A DNA stretch of 44,193 nt from Anaerophaga thermohalophila DSM 12881 (GCF_000191885.1 NZ_AEWI01000006.1:1-44193), one strand, 5' to 3'. Numbered from the stretch's first letter, positions 38,701 to 44,069 are shown. Notes: generated from the letters alone by a model not told the origin. Made by a program: numbers and translations.

Positions 38701-41525
38701 GTTGTCACCGGATCGGTGTAGGTATAAGTTATGGTATGATTACCATTGCCGGCAACAGAAGGATCAAATTCGGCCGTACCCGCACCTGTATCGGTAACTC
38801 CCGGCCCTGTGAATATACCATCACCAACGGTTGTCCCGGTACCATCAAAAATTCCACGCAAATTAATAACATCACCGGTCTGACACATGGGAAGATCACC
38901 TGCAGGGAATGGTAGCCAAGGATCAGTTGGGGCAGCTGTTGTTGACCGATATTCAAATTCAAGTTCATCAGCAAGATTGGGATGGATATTTACAGTAAGA
39001 ATATCTTGCCCAATACACCCTGTTGTCGGATCAGTATATTGGTAAACCAGATCAAACGATCCACCAACTGTTAAATTTAATGCCTGATCAACGTCCAATT
39101 GGGCTGTTCCGTCTCCACCGTCCCCGAACCAAGGCCTTGAACCCCCTACAATTGTCCAGATGCCATTACTATTTTGTGGATATCCATAAATATCAACTAC
39201 TCCTGCTCCGTCACAATAATCTGTTTGATTTCCCTGAGCATCTACATTTGGTACCGGGTTAACGTCAATATCTTTGGTAATACTATTCTCGCAACCTGTT
39301 GTGGTATTGGTGAAAGAATATGTAATTGGGTGCCTTCCTACTCCCGCCACAGAAGGATTAAAAAAGTTGCCCGAAACACCAGTACCGGTAAAGTCACCCG
39401 CGGTATTTGGTGCAACAGGAATTAATTCAACACTTCCTCCATTGGCGCAAACCTCATAATCTCCATTTTCCGGTTCAAAATCAACAATTGGAAGTGAATT
39501 TACAACAACATCGATTTGGCGTGTGGTTGTACAACCATATTCATTTTCAACGGTGGCATAATAAGTTCTTGTTGTATTGGGATAGAAAGAGACGAGTTGA
39601 GTCGTCTCTAACGAGTTACTCCAAAAATAATCATAGGGGCCGGATGTATTCGATACATTGGCTCCCAGAGTTACCTGACTTCCGGCACAAACACTTGTAG
39701 ATGAAGTTCCTCCGGAAGTTGTTACAGGATTTGGACTTGCTTCAAATGTAAAAACGGGATTGGGGCGGACATAAAACTGCACCTGCCCGACATTGGTAAC
39801 CGGGTTACAACCCGAACCATCCACAAGGTTGGTTAAAGTATAAGTGACATTAGACGATGGATTTACCTGAAATGAATAGGTGTCATTATTGTTATTATTT
39901 ACAGTAATTGGAGCATCTCCAATATTATTCGTTATTTCAAAACTAAAAGGTTGTGTACCGGTTAACGAAACATTAATATAAAAATCAACCGATGTTCCTT
40001 CACAACGAATGTTGGGAGTAGATGTGGTAATAGTTGCAGTAGGCGGATTGGATTCAACTATAACAGGAATTCCACTCATATTGGTAGTACACCCGGCAGT
40101 TGAAGTAGCTATTACCCTGTAAGAGCCTTCTGTCAAATCACTCCATGAGGCCGGGGATAACAGATTTCCATCACCGTTTATTGGTGAGGCAACATTTGTA
40201 TATCCGGAACCGTCATCATGTTGCAATTGGTACTCAATTCCAGATTCAGAACCATCCAGGCTAAGCTGAACGCCCGTAGGAGATGCTCCTGCGCAATAAG
40301 ATGTCTTGTTCGCTGAAAGGTTAAATACGGATGGAAAAGCTTGTATCACAAAAGAACCACCTATAAGAACCGAACAACCATTCCTGTCAGCTTCAATAGT
40401 ATAAGTACCTGGTGTACTTAATCCCCCAAAGATAATTGTACCATTATTATTTCCATCCTTATAAGCGCCGGTTGGTGATCCATTCCGCAAAAGATAATAC
40501 CGTACATCCGATCCTTCGGTGTCAGCAACATTCAAATCCGACCCGGGACATGCGGGACTTGTAGAACTAATAGAGGGATTAGAACTTGGAGAAGAACTGA
40601 TGTAAAACGGGCCACCATTCATCATGACTTCGCCATTGCAACCATCGGCAGCGATATAATATTCACCTGTTCCTTCATTTATAGATGGAAATAGATGACT
40701 TCCTCCATCACCAGTCCATCGAGTATCGGACACTTCAGATGCAGTGGTTCCGTCATCGTAAACAACATAATACTCAATGCCACTTTCGGAATTGTCGAGG
40801 ATTATATCAAGATTATCGGATGAACAAACACCTGTGCCGGAAGTAAGTTGCGGGGTGGGATCAGGTTCAACGGTAAAAGAGAGAGGATCAGGCAAATTAC
40901 TCGTAGTAACTTCACAACCAGACCCGGAAAGGTCTACAACAGAAGATATTTCAAAAGTTGCATCGGAGTTTAATGCATAAGTAAAAAAATGAGTATCCCC
41001 GGAATTTGAAGAAGAAAGGCTATAAGTTTGACTTCCACTGGGGGTTCCATCAAGTTGAACATTCCAATTTCCACCTGTTCCTGAAAGAGTAATTTCAACA
41101 ACGACATTATCTCCCGTGCAAACATTAGACGGAGATGGAGAGGAAAGAGTAACGGTCGGCGCAGAACCTGAAACATCATAAGTAACATAATAACCAGGCC
41201 CTCTATCATAATAAATTGTGTAACTACTGTAAGATGCATCAAACCCTGAAAAAATAAAATCTTCATTTGATGCTGCAGGAATAATATTCAACGTCCCCCC
41301 TGGCGGAGTTGTTGAAAAGAGATTAAAATTCCCCCCCTCTCTTTGTCCAGGAGCTGTGGACATATCATTCATCACCTCTGTCCCTGTCAAATATCCTCCG
41401 GCACAAACAGTTGGGTTCTGACTAACAGCATCCCCCCCCCACACAACAAGTCCTGCAAAGAGCAGGGCACTCTTCAGCCAGTTACGAAAAAACCATGTTC
41501 CTTTTCTTTGTAAACCTTTCCTCAT
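23748..41525 (-). CDS. Giant T9SS type B adhesin with SprB repeats (5925 aa)
   Basis: A single intact 5925-codon frame encodes a secreted protein of roughly 0.6 MDa. The signal peptide covers residues 1-36 (basic MRKGLQRKGTWFFRNWLK, hydrophobic core, then GGDAVSQ). Residues 37-680 are Ig/PKD-like repeats with paired cysteines. About 681-1340 hold seven units ending FDPS…HPITYTY…C. About 1437-3640 hold some 25 SprB-type units (VSCNGG-DG-I-VTA-GGSG-Y … LSAGTYTVTVTD-NGC … EP). About 3640-4080 are PKD-like domains. About 4082-5655 hold 19 copies of a roughly 83-residue unit (AG-D-C…G-WTV-SGSG-F-D…NLG-GEN-FRWTI-NG-C…V-I-NN). Two PKD domains (WDFGDG, WHFGDG) precede the 97-residue gliding-motility-type sorting domain (5829-5925, LQIFNRWGQLIYESDD). 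It should be exported by T9SS and displayed on the surface, with the downstream PorP/SprF as partner. A run of nine G crosses codons 29-32. Ligand unknown. Confidence 0.96.
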   Translation of the reverse strand: MRKGLQRKGTWFFRNWLKSALLFAGLVVWGGDAVSQNPTVCAGGYLTGTEVMNDMSTAPGQREGGNFNLFSTTPPGGTLNIIPAASNEDFIFSGFDASYSSYTIYYDRGPGYYVTYDVSGSAPTVTLSSPSPSNVCTGDNVVVEITLSGTGGNWNVQLDGTPSGSQTYSLSSSNSGDTHFFTYALNSDATFEISSVVDLSGSGCEVTTSNLPDPLSFTVEPDPTPQLTSGTGVCSSDNLDIILDNSESGIEYYVVYDDGTTASEVSDTRWTGDGGSHLFPSINEGTGEYYIAADGCNGEVMMNGGPFYISSSPSSNPSISSTSPACPGSDLNVADTEGSDVRYYLLRNGSPTGAYKDGNNNGTIIFGGLSTPGTYTIEADRNGCSVLIGGSFVIQAFPSVFNLSANKTSYCAGASPTGVQLSLDGSESGIEYQLQHDDGSGYTNVASPINGDGNLLSPASWSDLTEGSYRVIATSTAGCTTNMSGIPVIVESNPPTATITTSTPNIRCEGTSVDFYINVSLTGTQPFSFEITNNIGDAPITVNNNNNDTYSFQVNPSSNVTYTLTNLVDGSGCNPVTNVGQVQFYVRPNPVFTFEASPNPVTTSGGTSSTSVCAGSQVTLGANVSNTSGPYDYFWSNSLETTQLVSFYPNTTRTYYATVENEYGCTTTRQIDVVVNSLPIVDFEPENGDYEVCANGGSVELIPVAPNTAGDFTGTGVSGNFFNPSVAGVGRHPITYSFTNTTTGCENSITKDIDVNPVPNVDAQGNQTDYCDGAGVVDIYGYPQNSNGIWTIVGGSRPWFGDGGDGTAQLDVDQALNLTVGGSFDLVYQYTDPTTGCIGQDILTVNIHPNLADELEFEYRSTTAAPTDPWLPFPAGDLPMCQTGDVINLRGIFDGTGTTVGDGIFTGPGVTDTGAGTAEFDPSVAGNGNHTITYTYTDPVTTCTGTITHTIQIGTTLEFPGLNSLYCAADGPVNVYGDEVPSSGISGTLEIFDNTNPAIPVPIYTQSGNSAAIPFSFDPSTEGAGDYLFRFTYNDGTCNNIIEQEVTVADEIDATFTLDAPSTQFCETQGPVELVPNQTGGVFTINTATGGGVSGYYFNPSHPDIIPGTTYTITYTINTGACSDSYSLNVNVIAAPTIDISGLISDYCDNDNGTHLIGPNNDGISGAVYTFSSTLNGVGRSPLYYDDGIDTTHVASYSYTGSTGDPFYFDPSHVGYGTYTITYTFDNTANTGCVTSVSETVTVHEIPGVTFEGTTDPIEYCQSDDPVTLQGSFVGGGFTGTGNFSGNGINNLTADDGVAEFDPSVVTPGDHPITYKYVGPNSCVSEKTKTFTVKETPAAYNVTPNSSTTSYPGRFCPGDNVTIGVDASQDGVDYRLILNDNFSSPIEIISGNASAPSIDFSPVTTPGDYTVQAVWPSPSGCTAMMNGTVEVRVNNVAASVTKTNVSCTGDTDGEITASASNGTGPYHFYLYNDAAATSTDLVNDNNSGIFSGLSADTYYLQVEDAIGCSLSNPVEVTITQPASGLSITTDSSPVGCSGCTAGVDCEGVAEVNISGGTAFADLTAYPSGYDVQWTDGGGNPVASVGDGTGIEQMPAGQYTVLVTDANGCTISDNIIINTLPPLNVTSAMETQSVSCNGGVDGAIEVTAEGGSGSLGFLLESTSSSYTSGWRNTGVTDNGDGTYTYVFTGLEADEYTVTVRDENYTRCTYVHTSTVTVSEPAALYVNEILGSHSDVDCNGNSTGQFELTAIGGSGNYDYSNDYGTNWQTGSLFSGLSAGTYSAWVRDANAPSCVNRTLEITITQPDKLLVSDYSSTPVSCYSGNDGSISVTASGGDGSYVYSITDGPETRLNQSGDTFNYLPAGTYEVTVTDGNGCPATYSGIVVGEPASPLSLTGVVDQPVLCGGGSTGELTVTASGGSGGYEFSIDGGTNWVTDNTNQYTFGGLVVGIYTIDVRDVKGCMTNTSVSVNEPATAFSLIGSVDKHVTCYNGSDARIIVDGVGGSSASGVNYVIYKDISGAWVAQASQYDGVGDPYTFTGLDAGDYRIEAWDDNNCTDIVELTVNQPASGIEINAVAINNVTTPGGSNGSIEITITGGSGSYPTINWDGTATGLVDNVYVQPNLAAGTYTVEVTDDNGCTVMSDPFVVTDPDSPLGLIISKSDPGPCHGATNAIGLTATGGVPPYASITLSRGGTVISPATAGSDYANYNNLGEGTYEAKVIDDAGNSYTETITFTLPPELTLDFAIDNDATCAGNSDGAVTFSVSGGTPGTTTPDTYDYYITPPSGSVISGTVAVGGSETISTLAAGTGYKLQIVDAVGCYVETFFNINEPDPITFDIESENLSCFESDDGEISVSNVHGGWGSNYGYAWEVYNGSSWVTYPSSGQATTLTVTDLPAGTYRVIVTGNLHGCTTISSGILITQPEELELTLSGQKDITTCFGDNTGEVTLRAEGGTPLYDLTGSAINMNWNGDTYVVTGLSAGTNNFTVRDVNGCTANVSTNISEPEQLVINSVDSQIECEPNGTGGELDLEIEGGLADASGDYSYRIELINQTTGNSLVWIRTSDVQPYVINDITGIPAGDYDLEITDANSSNPSGCAYNDVISLSYIDIQANVTDVTCSGAANGAIDITVSGGSGNYIFSWAKEGNPYATTSDLSGLTSGTYTLTLMDTDRGCTLDPRDFTVNNAKTLAIDASVIPVSCNGGATGAIIIDDVIDATPPVNYYLNGVLDSNNDGQWTGLTAGTYEVTAIDADGCEITKSYYVSQPLAIDFSLSTSLDCSVDYNRSIVLNGLAGGTPPYSYVWSGPGGFTQVSDVEIAGIVVGGTYSVKVTDHRGCSVTKTIEVSGKPVLTADVTPVQCNGGANGIIDLTVTGGSNNYTYSWDDPATSTTQDLSGLAAGTYVVEVTDHSQICATSSAPYTTTLQVDVPEPDPIVVDSYVAHNDCGGGTPEGEINITSITGGAGGYTLTWDASPYITPGAWHQTGLPGGEYTVVITDADDCSVTRSFTVDEPDPLDFTLNVDNSDCNQNNAIEIVNPVGGTGSYEYVWAGPGVNTSGPTITTQSNLPGGEYTVTMVDVGNAHNCNVSKSVTLTKPLDVTYTVQAETCPGANNGSINITPAEGVPPYSFSWTTTDGSGLSATQEDQSGLSAGTYEVTVTDSNPNGPCTFPISDIVVPVANTITIAGDITHVRCFGASTGAININVTGGSGAYNYTWSGPDGFTSSSPNISGLEAGSYTVVVTDVISGTTCSVTRTFAVNEPATSVEVTDVVVDSAECRGEATGSVDITVAGGTSPYSFQWTGPGTIPDPTLEDIDNIHSGDYNVVITDANGCVLDYQSTYGSLIHVPQPDEALSVTLVNVQDVTTTGGSDGSIEVEVSGGAGSYTILWFDENGDPVPGSTGLEVVDNLSAGIYRVYVEDEHTCSDEIINIAVTEPNATLELIVSKRNVGPCNVAGNGRITVDMIGGTLPYQSITLYDGEGQVDQVTNDNNAVFTGLPAGEYEVVGIDANGVDVREDVTILQPSALQLNASITQHVDCYSESTGIIEVSVNGGVAYEISGTYYVTLSGGPFGTAANHSPISGEVFTFDNLPAGTYTVRVIDDSNINEVAFDNDAFADGYGDGAFNMNTDCYTEQQLVVTQPEAELEISTVTGSEELCEGALPTLQIISSNWNPAARPLEVELSDGETYTVDDSPYQFQPNNVPDVGITQYSIVGFVEQGTTCNKGTATGIATVEVHPLPTARIFGNAELCTGESRDLGIELTGTSPWEVVISDGTNTWTENYTGTFNIFTVSPVANTTYEILRVTDAYCSNTGTGTADVTVNELPDVTLSGNAEICKGLSTDLTFDFTAGTGPWTVTFTENSVERTVGPIINNTYDLSVTPSVTTDYELVSIQDANGCSQPVSGSVRVTVREYPGQPLAINGSDIVCQGSTQTYSVDPVPNAVSYVWSLPTGATINHGDGTREIEVEFATNAQTGNLSVYAVNSCGAGPNRTLQINVDELPQTIGVISGPEDICQGTTGITYSVAPVADASIYNWTVPTGFSIVSGQGTARIIVDLDPALDATIGNVTVTPENNCGVSSSTSALEVAVHPLPQADAGSDQQLCGNSATLAAVDPTTINANWEGTWQVVSGYADIASPNDPSSSVTNISRGDVVLSWTVTNTAAGGNGCSISDEVTLRNNTLTVIADAEKTLTCDGSSDLYATPVPAYPNTSGRWTVESGNGVFEDASSPSTNVYELDPGSNIIRWTITQNTCESYAEVEIVNDQPDQAVIYDEAVINLCSTNTVLTANDPVEGTGEWTVEKGRATITPIGGNDYEVEVTNLARGENIIRWTISKNGHCSTYDEVIIRNNQLDVDAGDDYTTCQSSVQLDATPPPSGVVGHWTALDAASGSVVFDNGTSYQSLVSNLVNGENRLRWTLYKNGCESSDEIIITSNAPTQATVGSEQTICKNDTILSGNTPELYETGRWTVVQGSGDFEDLNDPTTRVTGIGLGTNIYRWTIYNGNCSSTADLKVINQQVEAFAGKDTVSCDRYVNLNADPVPSGYTGLWTVESGGGGAVFDGSASDPRVGVQLAKGENILRWNVVHNQSGCSSSDVVSILVNAVENVDAGGDQIINDGSGQATMQAHLPPRGTGQWSIVIGGGNIIDPSDPNTVIENLTRGPNIFRWTVSIGNCTDYDEVEIVNGDVIEADAGPDIFTCNDEADMHANDPENAIGRWTLGNYGAGKFEDDRDPQTRVYDIGPGENEFVWTISYGQGTSSSSDAIIVTNNRPDDARAGSDDYTCSNTYTLLGNTPDPGMGTVSWRIISGSGTLVTPDQPETEVTGLSQGENRFVYTIEKGSGNNVCYSSDTVSIVNGLATEAYAGEDQTLCTDSVKLEPNVPNHGIGEWRILEGAAEFDGNMARNIARGTNRFMWVISTEYCSSVDTVTIINNEPSIPHAGRDIAVCVDSVTLSGSLDVYHTGEWTLISGSGNIEDPTAPDTKVTNLGVGENKFRWTITNGNCSDFDDVVIRNDFKKAIIRYDASTPLCVDSTLLEANNPLPGIGTWGIIGGGGSAEFEDTEDPYSVVRNLEQGENFLTWSITNGECTDVDTIRIINNRPTPADAGGNAATCDNFVYLSANTPVVGNGNWTIRNGSGVFSSLIDPSARVDDLKFGANVFRWTIEHEGCKSFDDVQIDYNTIQAKAGDDRTICSDTEILQGNNPSPGTGTWIVAGGTSQATFDDINDPNTTVRNLRKGTNRLRWTINYKGCQTYEEVAITNASPSTAYAGNTQPLCADETVLDALQPDIGTGHWEVIAGSATIASSDINNPKASVTNLAKGDNVLRWIVENGICESTDEVLIINNLPSTPFAGSDLEVCEPRHDLMAATPEYGEGYWSVVEGGGYISDVTNPRARIRNLVPGVTRLKWTVSKGQCTLSDEIVIENNTPTQSNAGPDVADCKDWSQLDANPAMHGTGEWYIVSGTGTFQNPADEGTVIENLGFGENILMWEIWNGDKCFSRDTVKIFNKVPEQSDAGNDKTICENYTTLNGNYPPDPAIGTWTVVSGAGDFDDSHSPSSIVRNIGFGDNLYKWTISYDDCVTESTVTITSNKTDAYAGEDMVVYDPEAMLNANNVGELDASWGIVGGTGEFEDPTFFNTLVTGLSEGINTFRWTIDVEGCDSYDDVSIEYRPVPDAGFITNVDEGCWPLQVIFTNYSVGVQVRDYHWDFGDGSSSGDQNPTHTFEEPGDYPVVLTVPGPDGIEGHYQKIIRVHEHPQAAFSVMPEEVYVPGDEVRFFDLSVGAVEYEWHFGDGNTSVEPHPVHEYAESGVYDVTLHVANEFGCVDSVTIEDAVTAISKGFIKFPNAFKPRPDGGIENRPSETNNIFKPVYRDVDTYHLQIFNRWGQLIYESDDISEGWNGFYKGQLAPQAVYVWKVNGTFVNGEEFRETGTVLLVR
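24560..29280 (-). repeat. 19-unit protein repeat block in the giant adhesin
   Basis: The coding sequence here encodes 19 successive units of about 83 residues. Each has an N-terminal AG(S/D/P)D…C motif, a central G-W-V-SG-G motif, an N(L/I)-G-N-RWTI motif and a second Cys before (Y/S)DEV-I-NN. Units 7 and 19 lack the first Cys, and unit 8 lacks the second. Counts were made by eye from the translation. Confidence 0.85.
30605..37215 (-). repeat. About 25 SprB-type repeats in the giant adhesin
   Basis: The translation shows about 25 consecutive units of 80-120 residues of the SprB repeat kind, named after the Flavobacterium gliding adhesin SprB. Most contain a Cys near the start (V-C-GG), GG(S/T)G-Y in the middle, and AGTY-V-V-D-GC near the end. 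Units 8-10 and 23-25 resemble each other more than their neighbours, indicating a block duplication. Confidence 0.85.
41432..41440 (-). repeat. G9 homopolymer in signal-peptide codons
   Basis: Nine consecutive C on the plus strand read as TGG GGG GGG GAT (Trp29-Gly-Gly-Asp32) in the adhesin. A gain or loss of one base would shift the frame inside the signal peptide. Runs of seven (41331-41337) and six (41295-41300) C also lie in the first 80 codons. Confidence 0.9.
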
Positions 41526-42359
41526 CAGCTTATTATCATTGGGCCAAAAGTGGGTTTTGGCAAAGTTGTTTTTTATTTATCAGAATAAAATCAGGTTGTT
41601 ACTACGAACCTGATAGCCTGACCCGATTTATTGGAAGAACCTGTCCCATGAAATCAGGACTCGTTTCCATAAATCAAAGTAACAATACCGGAACCATAAA
41701 ATGGGGAATTTTGTCAGAAGTGGTCATCCATGGCCCTTTGGTTGTCACTACTTTCTCAGACGGCCTGTCATGCACAGGCTTAAGTAATCGCAGGAAAAAT
41801 TCAAATTTTATTATCGGATAAAATTTTTATGTTATTTACAGCCTGCTCATGCAATTTTGTTTTTTCCGATTTTTGGGGGGTTAGGAACAAAAAAAATCTG
41901 AAAACGATCTCTCTTGCTTTTCATAATTTATATTTCTCTAAAACAATCATACTGTAAAGAAACATTAATTTCTGCAAAAACAAAAACAGTTTCGATAAGT
42001 TTTTACGCAAAACCATCAAAAAAAGTTGGCCTAAAAAGGCAGAAAAAAGGGAAGAAATGTGATTTTAACATTTAGAATTCGGACAACATGAAGATATTCA
42101 ATAGAAAAGCAAATTTTTTTTCATGGAATTTTTTAAGTATTTAATCACTTATTTTTTGATGTTCGTCAATTCGATTTGTAAACAATCACATAGAAATTAA
42201 GAGAATACTTTATTTTGGTTCTTTGAGCCCAGTCTAAAAGACTCAGTGTTCCTTAATCTGCTTTTCAAACCGCACTCCTTAATCAAAACCAACGCTGAAA
42301 GTGTCGAACCCGCCTCAAACAAAAAACAACCTCAAAGAGATTAAGAGAATTGACCGAAA

Positions 42360-42421
42360 TTTTTTAATGAATTTTTTGGTTATGTTCAAAATTTTTAATT
42401 AGATTTTTGGTTATATTCAAA
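42360..42421. repeat. Two tandem 31-base AT-rich repeats
   Basis: The motif ATTTTTTGGTTATGTTCAAA and its copy ATTTTTGGTTATATTCAAA, each preceded by TTTTTAAT, make two head-to-tail units at 42360-42390 and 42391-42421. Confidence 0.75.
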
Positions 42422-42468
42422 AAAAAAAGCCGTTATTTTCGATTACAACCGAAAATATATACCGTTTG

Positions 42469-42503
42469 CAACGGGCATGGTAAAGATTGCCACAACAAGA
42501 TAT
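42469..42503 (-). repeat. Interspersed stem-loop repeat, copy E (reverse, partial)
   Basis: The minus strand reads CTTGTTGTGGCAATCTTTAC and CATGCCCGTTGCAA, matching the right half of the element at 815-912. It is 27 bases beyond the aroA stop codon. Confidence 0.6.
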
Positions 42504-42529
42504 TCCCTCTGCGCTCATATTCGGGCACT

Positions 42530-43765
42530 TCAACCCATTCCCTCAACAGCAAAACCCGCTTTTGCCAAATCCTGCCAAAAGCCGGGATACGATTTACTGA
42601 CCACCGAAGGATTTTCGATTTGCAAAGCTCCCCGGGTGAGGCACGCGGGTGCAAAAGCCATGGCCATACGGTGATCGTGATGGGTATTTATGAGCGGCTG
42701 CTCCTCCGCCTCTTCCTTTGTCCCATCCCAACTAAGATCATCAACATTGTTGGTAGTAAAAACAAACCCGAGTTTCCGGGCTTCGGTGATAAGAGCATTT
42801 ATGCGATCAGTCTCTTTAATCCTGAGCGTATGAAGTCCGGTTAAATGAAACGGAATACCCAGGCAGGCACAGGTAACGGCGAAGGTTTGTGCCAGATCGG
42901 GCTGATCCGTAAAATTGTATGCAAATCGTTTGGTAGTTTCACCGGTAGATGTCAGCACCAGTCCTTTTTGCGAAAATTTATGCTTCACGCCCAGCGATTC
43001 AAAAAGTTCGGCAACCTTCGAATCGCCTTGCCAACTGTAACGGTCGAGTCCTTTCAGAACAATGGAGCTGCTGCCACCACTCAACGCTGCTATCTGAAAC
43101 CAGTAAGAGGCCGCACTCCAATCGGCCTCGGCTTTCACTTTAACGGGGGTCATTGGCTGTTCGGGTACGGTAATCATATTGTCCTTCCACTCCGACTTTA
43201 CACCATATTGTTCCATCAGTTTCAGCGTAAGATGGATGTAAGGTCTGGAGGTTATATCACCCATCAGTTTTAGTGTCAGGCCATTGGAAACACAGGGTGC
43301 AATCATCAGCAAGGCAGAAATGTACTGACTGCTGATATTTCCGGGTAATTCCAGTGTTTTCCCCTGCAGGGAACTTCCGAATATTTTCAGCGGCGGGTAT
43401 CCTTCCTTTTCAAGATAATCGATTTTCGCACCGATTTCGCGCAAGGCATCCACGAGAACACCAATAGGCCGTTCTTTCATCCGCTCGCTGCCGGTGATGA
43501 TCCACTCCCCTACTACCCTTGAGAGAAACGCGGTAAGAAAACGCATGGTAGTACCGGCCGCTCCAACATTAAAAATGTTTGCATTGGAATGTAATGCCGT
43601 ATAAAGTGCGCGCGTATCGTCACTATCCGACAGATTTTTCACCGGCCACGGGCTATAAGACAATGCATTGAGTATCAACAACCGGTTACTGATGCTCTTC
43701 GAGGATGGCAGGGAAATGACTGCCTGATTTAATTGCTTGGGTGGATGTATTGTTACTGTTTGCAT
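42530..43765 (-). CDS. aroA: 3-phosphoshikimate 1-carboxyvinyltransferase (EPSP synthase)
   Basis: The 411-residue product makes 5-enolpyruvylshikimate-3-phosphate from shikimate-3-phosphate and phosphoenolpyruvate in the chorismate pathway. Motifs are intact: LPSSKSISNRLL (Lys23), GAAGTTMRFLTAFL, RMKERPIGVLVDALREIGAK, the sulfate/S3P-binding SSQYISALLM, DWSAASYWF, DLAQTFAVTCA, KETDRINAL and HDHRMAMAFAPACL. I chose the ATG at 43765 (MQTVTIHPPK) because it matches the normal start of the family. The frame stays open upstream to 43969 only because it passes through a heptamer array with no stop in this frame; those 68 extra residues are a 7-residue repeat (RTQNSEL) and are probably not translated. 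It has no same-strand operon partner within the window. Confidence 0.95.
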   Translation of the reverse strand: MQTVTIHPPKQLNQAVISLPSSKSISNRLLILNALSYSPWPVKNLSDSDDTRALYTALHSNANIFNVGAAGTTMRFLTAFLSRVVGEWIITGSERMKERPIGVLVDALREIGAKIDYLEKEGYPPLKIFGSSLQGKTLELPGNISSQYISALLMIAPCVSNGLTLKLMGDITSRPYIHLTLKLMEQYGVKSEWKDNMITVPEQPMTPVKVKAEADWSAASYWFQIAALSGGSSSIVLKGLDRYSWQGDSKVAELFESLGVKHKFSQKGLVLTSTGETTKRFAYNFTDQPDLAQTFAVTCACLGIPFHLTGLHTLRIKETDRINALITEARKLGFVFTTNNVDDLSWDGTKEEAEEQPLINTHHDHRMAMAFAPACLTRGALQIENPSVVSKSYPGFWQDLAKAGFAVEGMG

Positions 43766-43766
43766 A

Positions 43767-43948
43767 GTTTTAGAGTTCTGGGTTTTAGAGTTTCGGGTTT
43801 TGAGTTTTGGATTTTGAGTTCTGAGTTCTGAGTTCTGAGTTCTGGGTTCTGGGTTCTGAGTTCTGGGTTTTGAGTTCTGAGTTCTGGGTTTTGAGTTCTG
43901 AGTTCTGAGTTCTGGGTTCGGGGTTTTGAGTTCTGGGTTCGGTTGAGG
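43767..43948. repeat. GAGTTCT/GGGTTCT heptamer array upstream of aroA
   Basis: About 25 units of GAGTTCT, GGGTTCT and GGGTTTT variants occupy the DNA directly upstream of the aroA start. Read on the minus strand the unit is AGAACTC, which translates as RTQNSEL in the aroA frame with no stop. It belongs to the same family as 22224-22330 and 23672-23746. Confidence 0.9.
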
Positions 43949-44069
43949 TGTCCTAATATTGGTTGACATTTTGAATAATTGATAGTCATAAATTTGCTAA
44001 AAAAAAGGAGGCTGTTCAAAAAACTGTGTCATCTTATTTTTCTTTGATTATTAGAAATTTTCAATTAGT

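Larger units (their letters stand above)
41526..42529. other. Long AT-rich leader region upstream of the giant adhesin
   Basis: About 1 kb without a supportable gene separates aroA from the adhesin. Near the adhesin start there is a hairpin TCAGGTT/AACCTGA (41591-41613). A loose minus-strand -7 box (TATGATTG, 41944-41951) would give a leader of over 400 bases. Around 42228-42237 AGTCT/AGACT can pair. Two tandem 31-base repeats are at 42360-42421 and a reverse stem-loop element copy at 42469-42503. No clean TAnnTTTG/-33 pair was found, so the transcription start is unknown. Confidence 0.6.

Noticed and set aside
24000..41500. Many plus-strand ORFs of 60-233 codons opposite the giant adhesin
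   Set aside because: They are antisense shadows of the repetitive coding sequence and change frame from repeat to repeat.
41830..41930. Short reading frames of 25-30 codons in the adhesin leader region
   Set aside because: They are AT-rich, lack a ribosome binding site and have no similarity that I recognise.
43753..44019. 88-codon ORF made of RTQNSEL-like repeats
   Set aside because: It is a translation of the heptamer array, which is open in every frame; there is no independent evidence for a protein.
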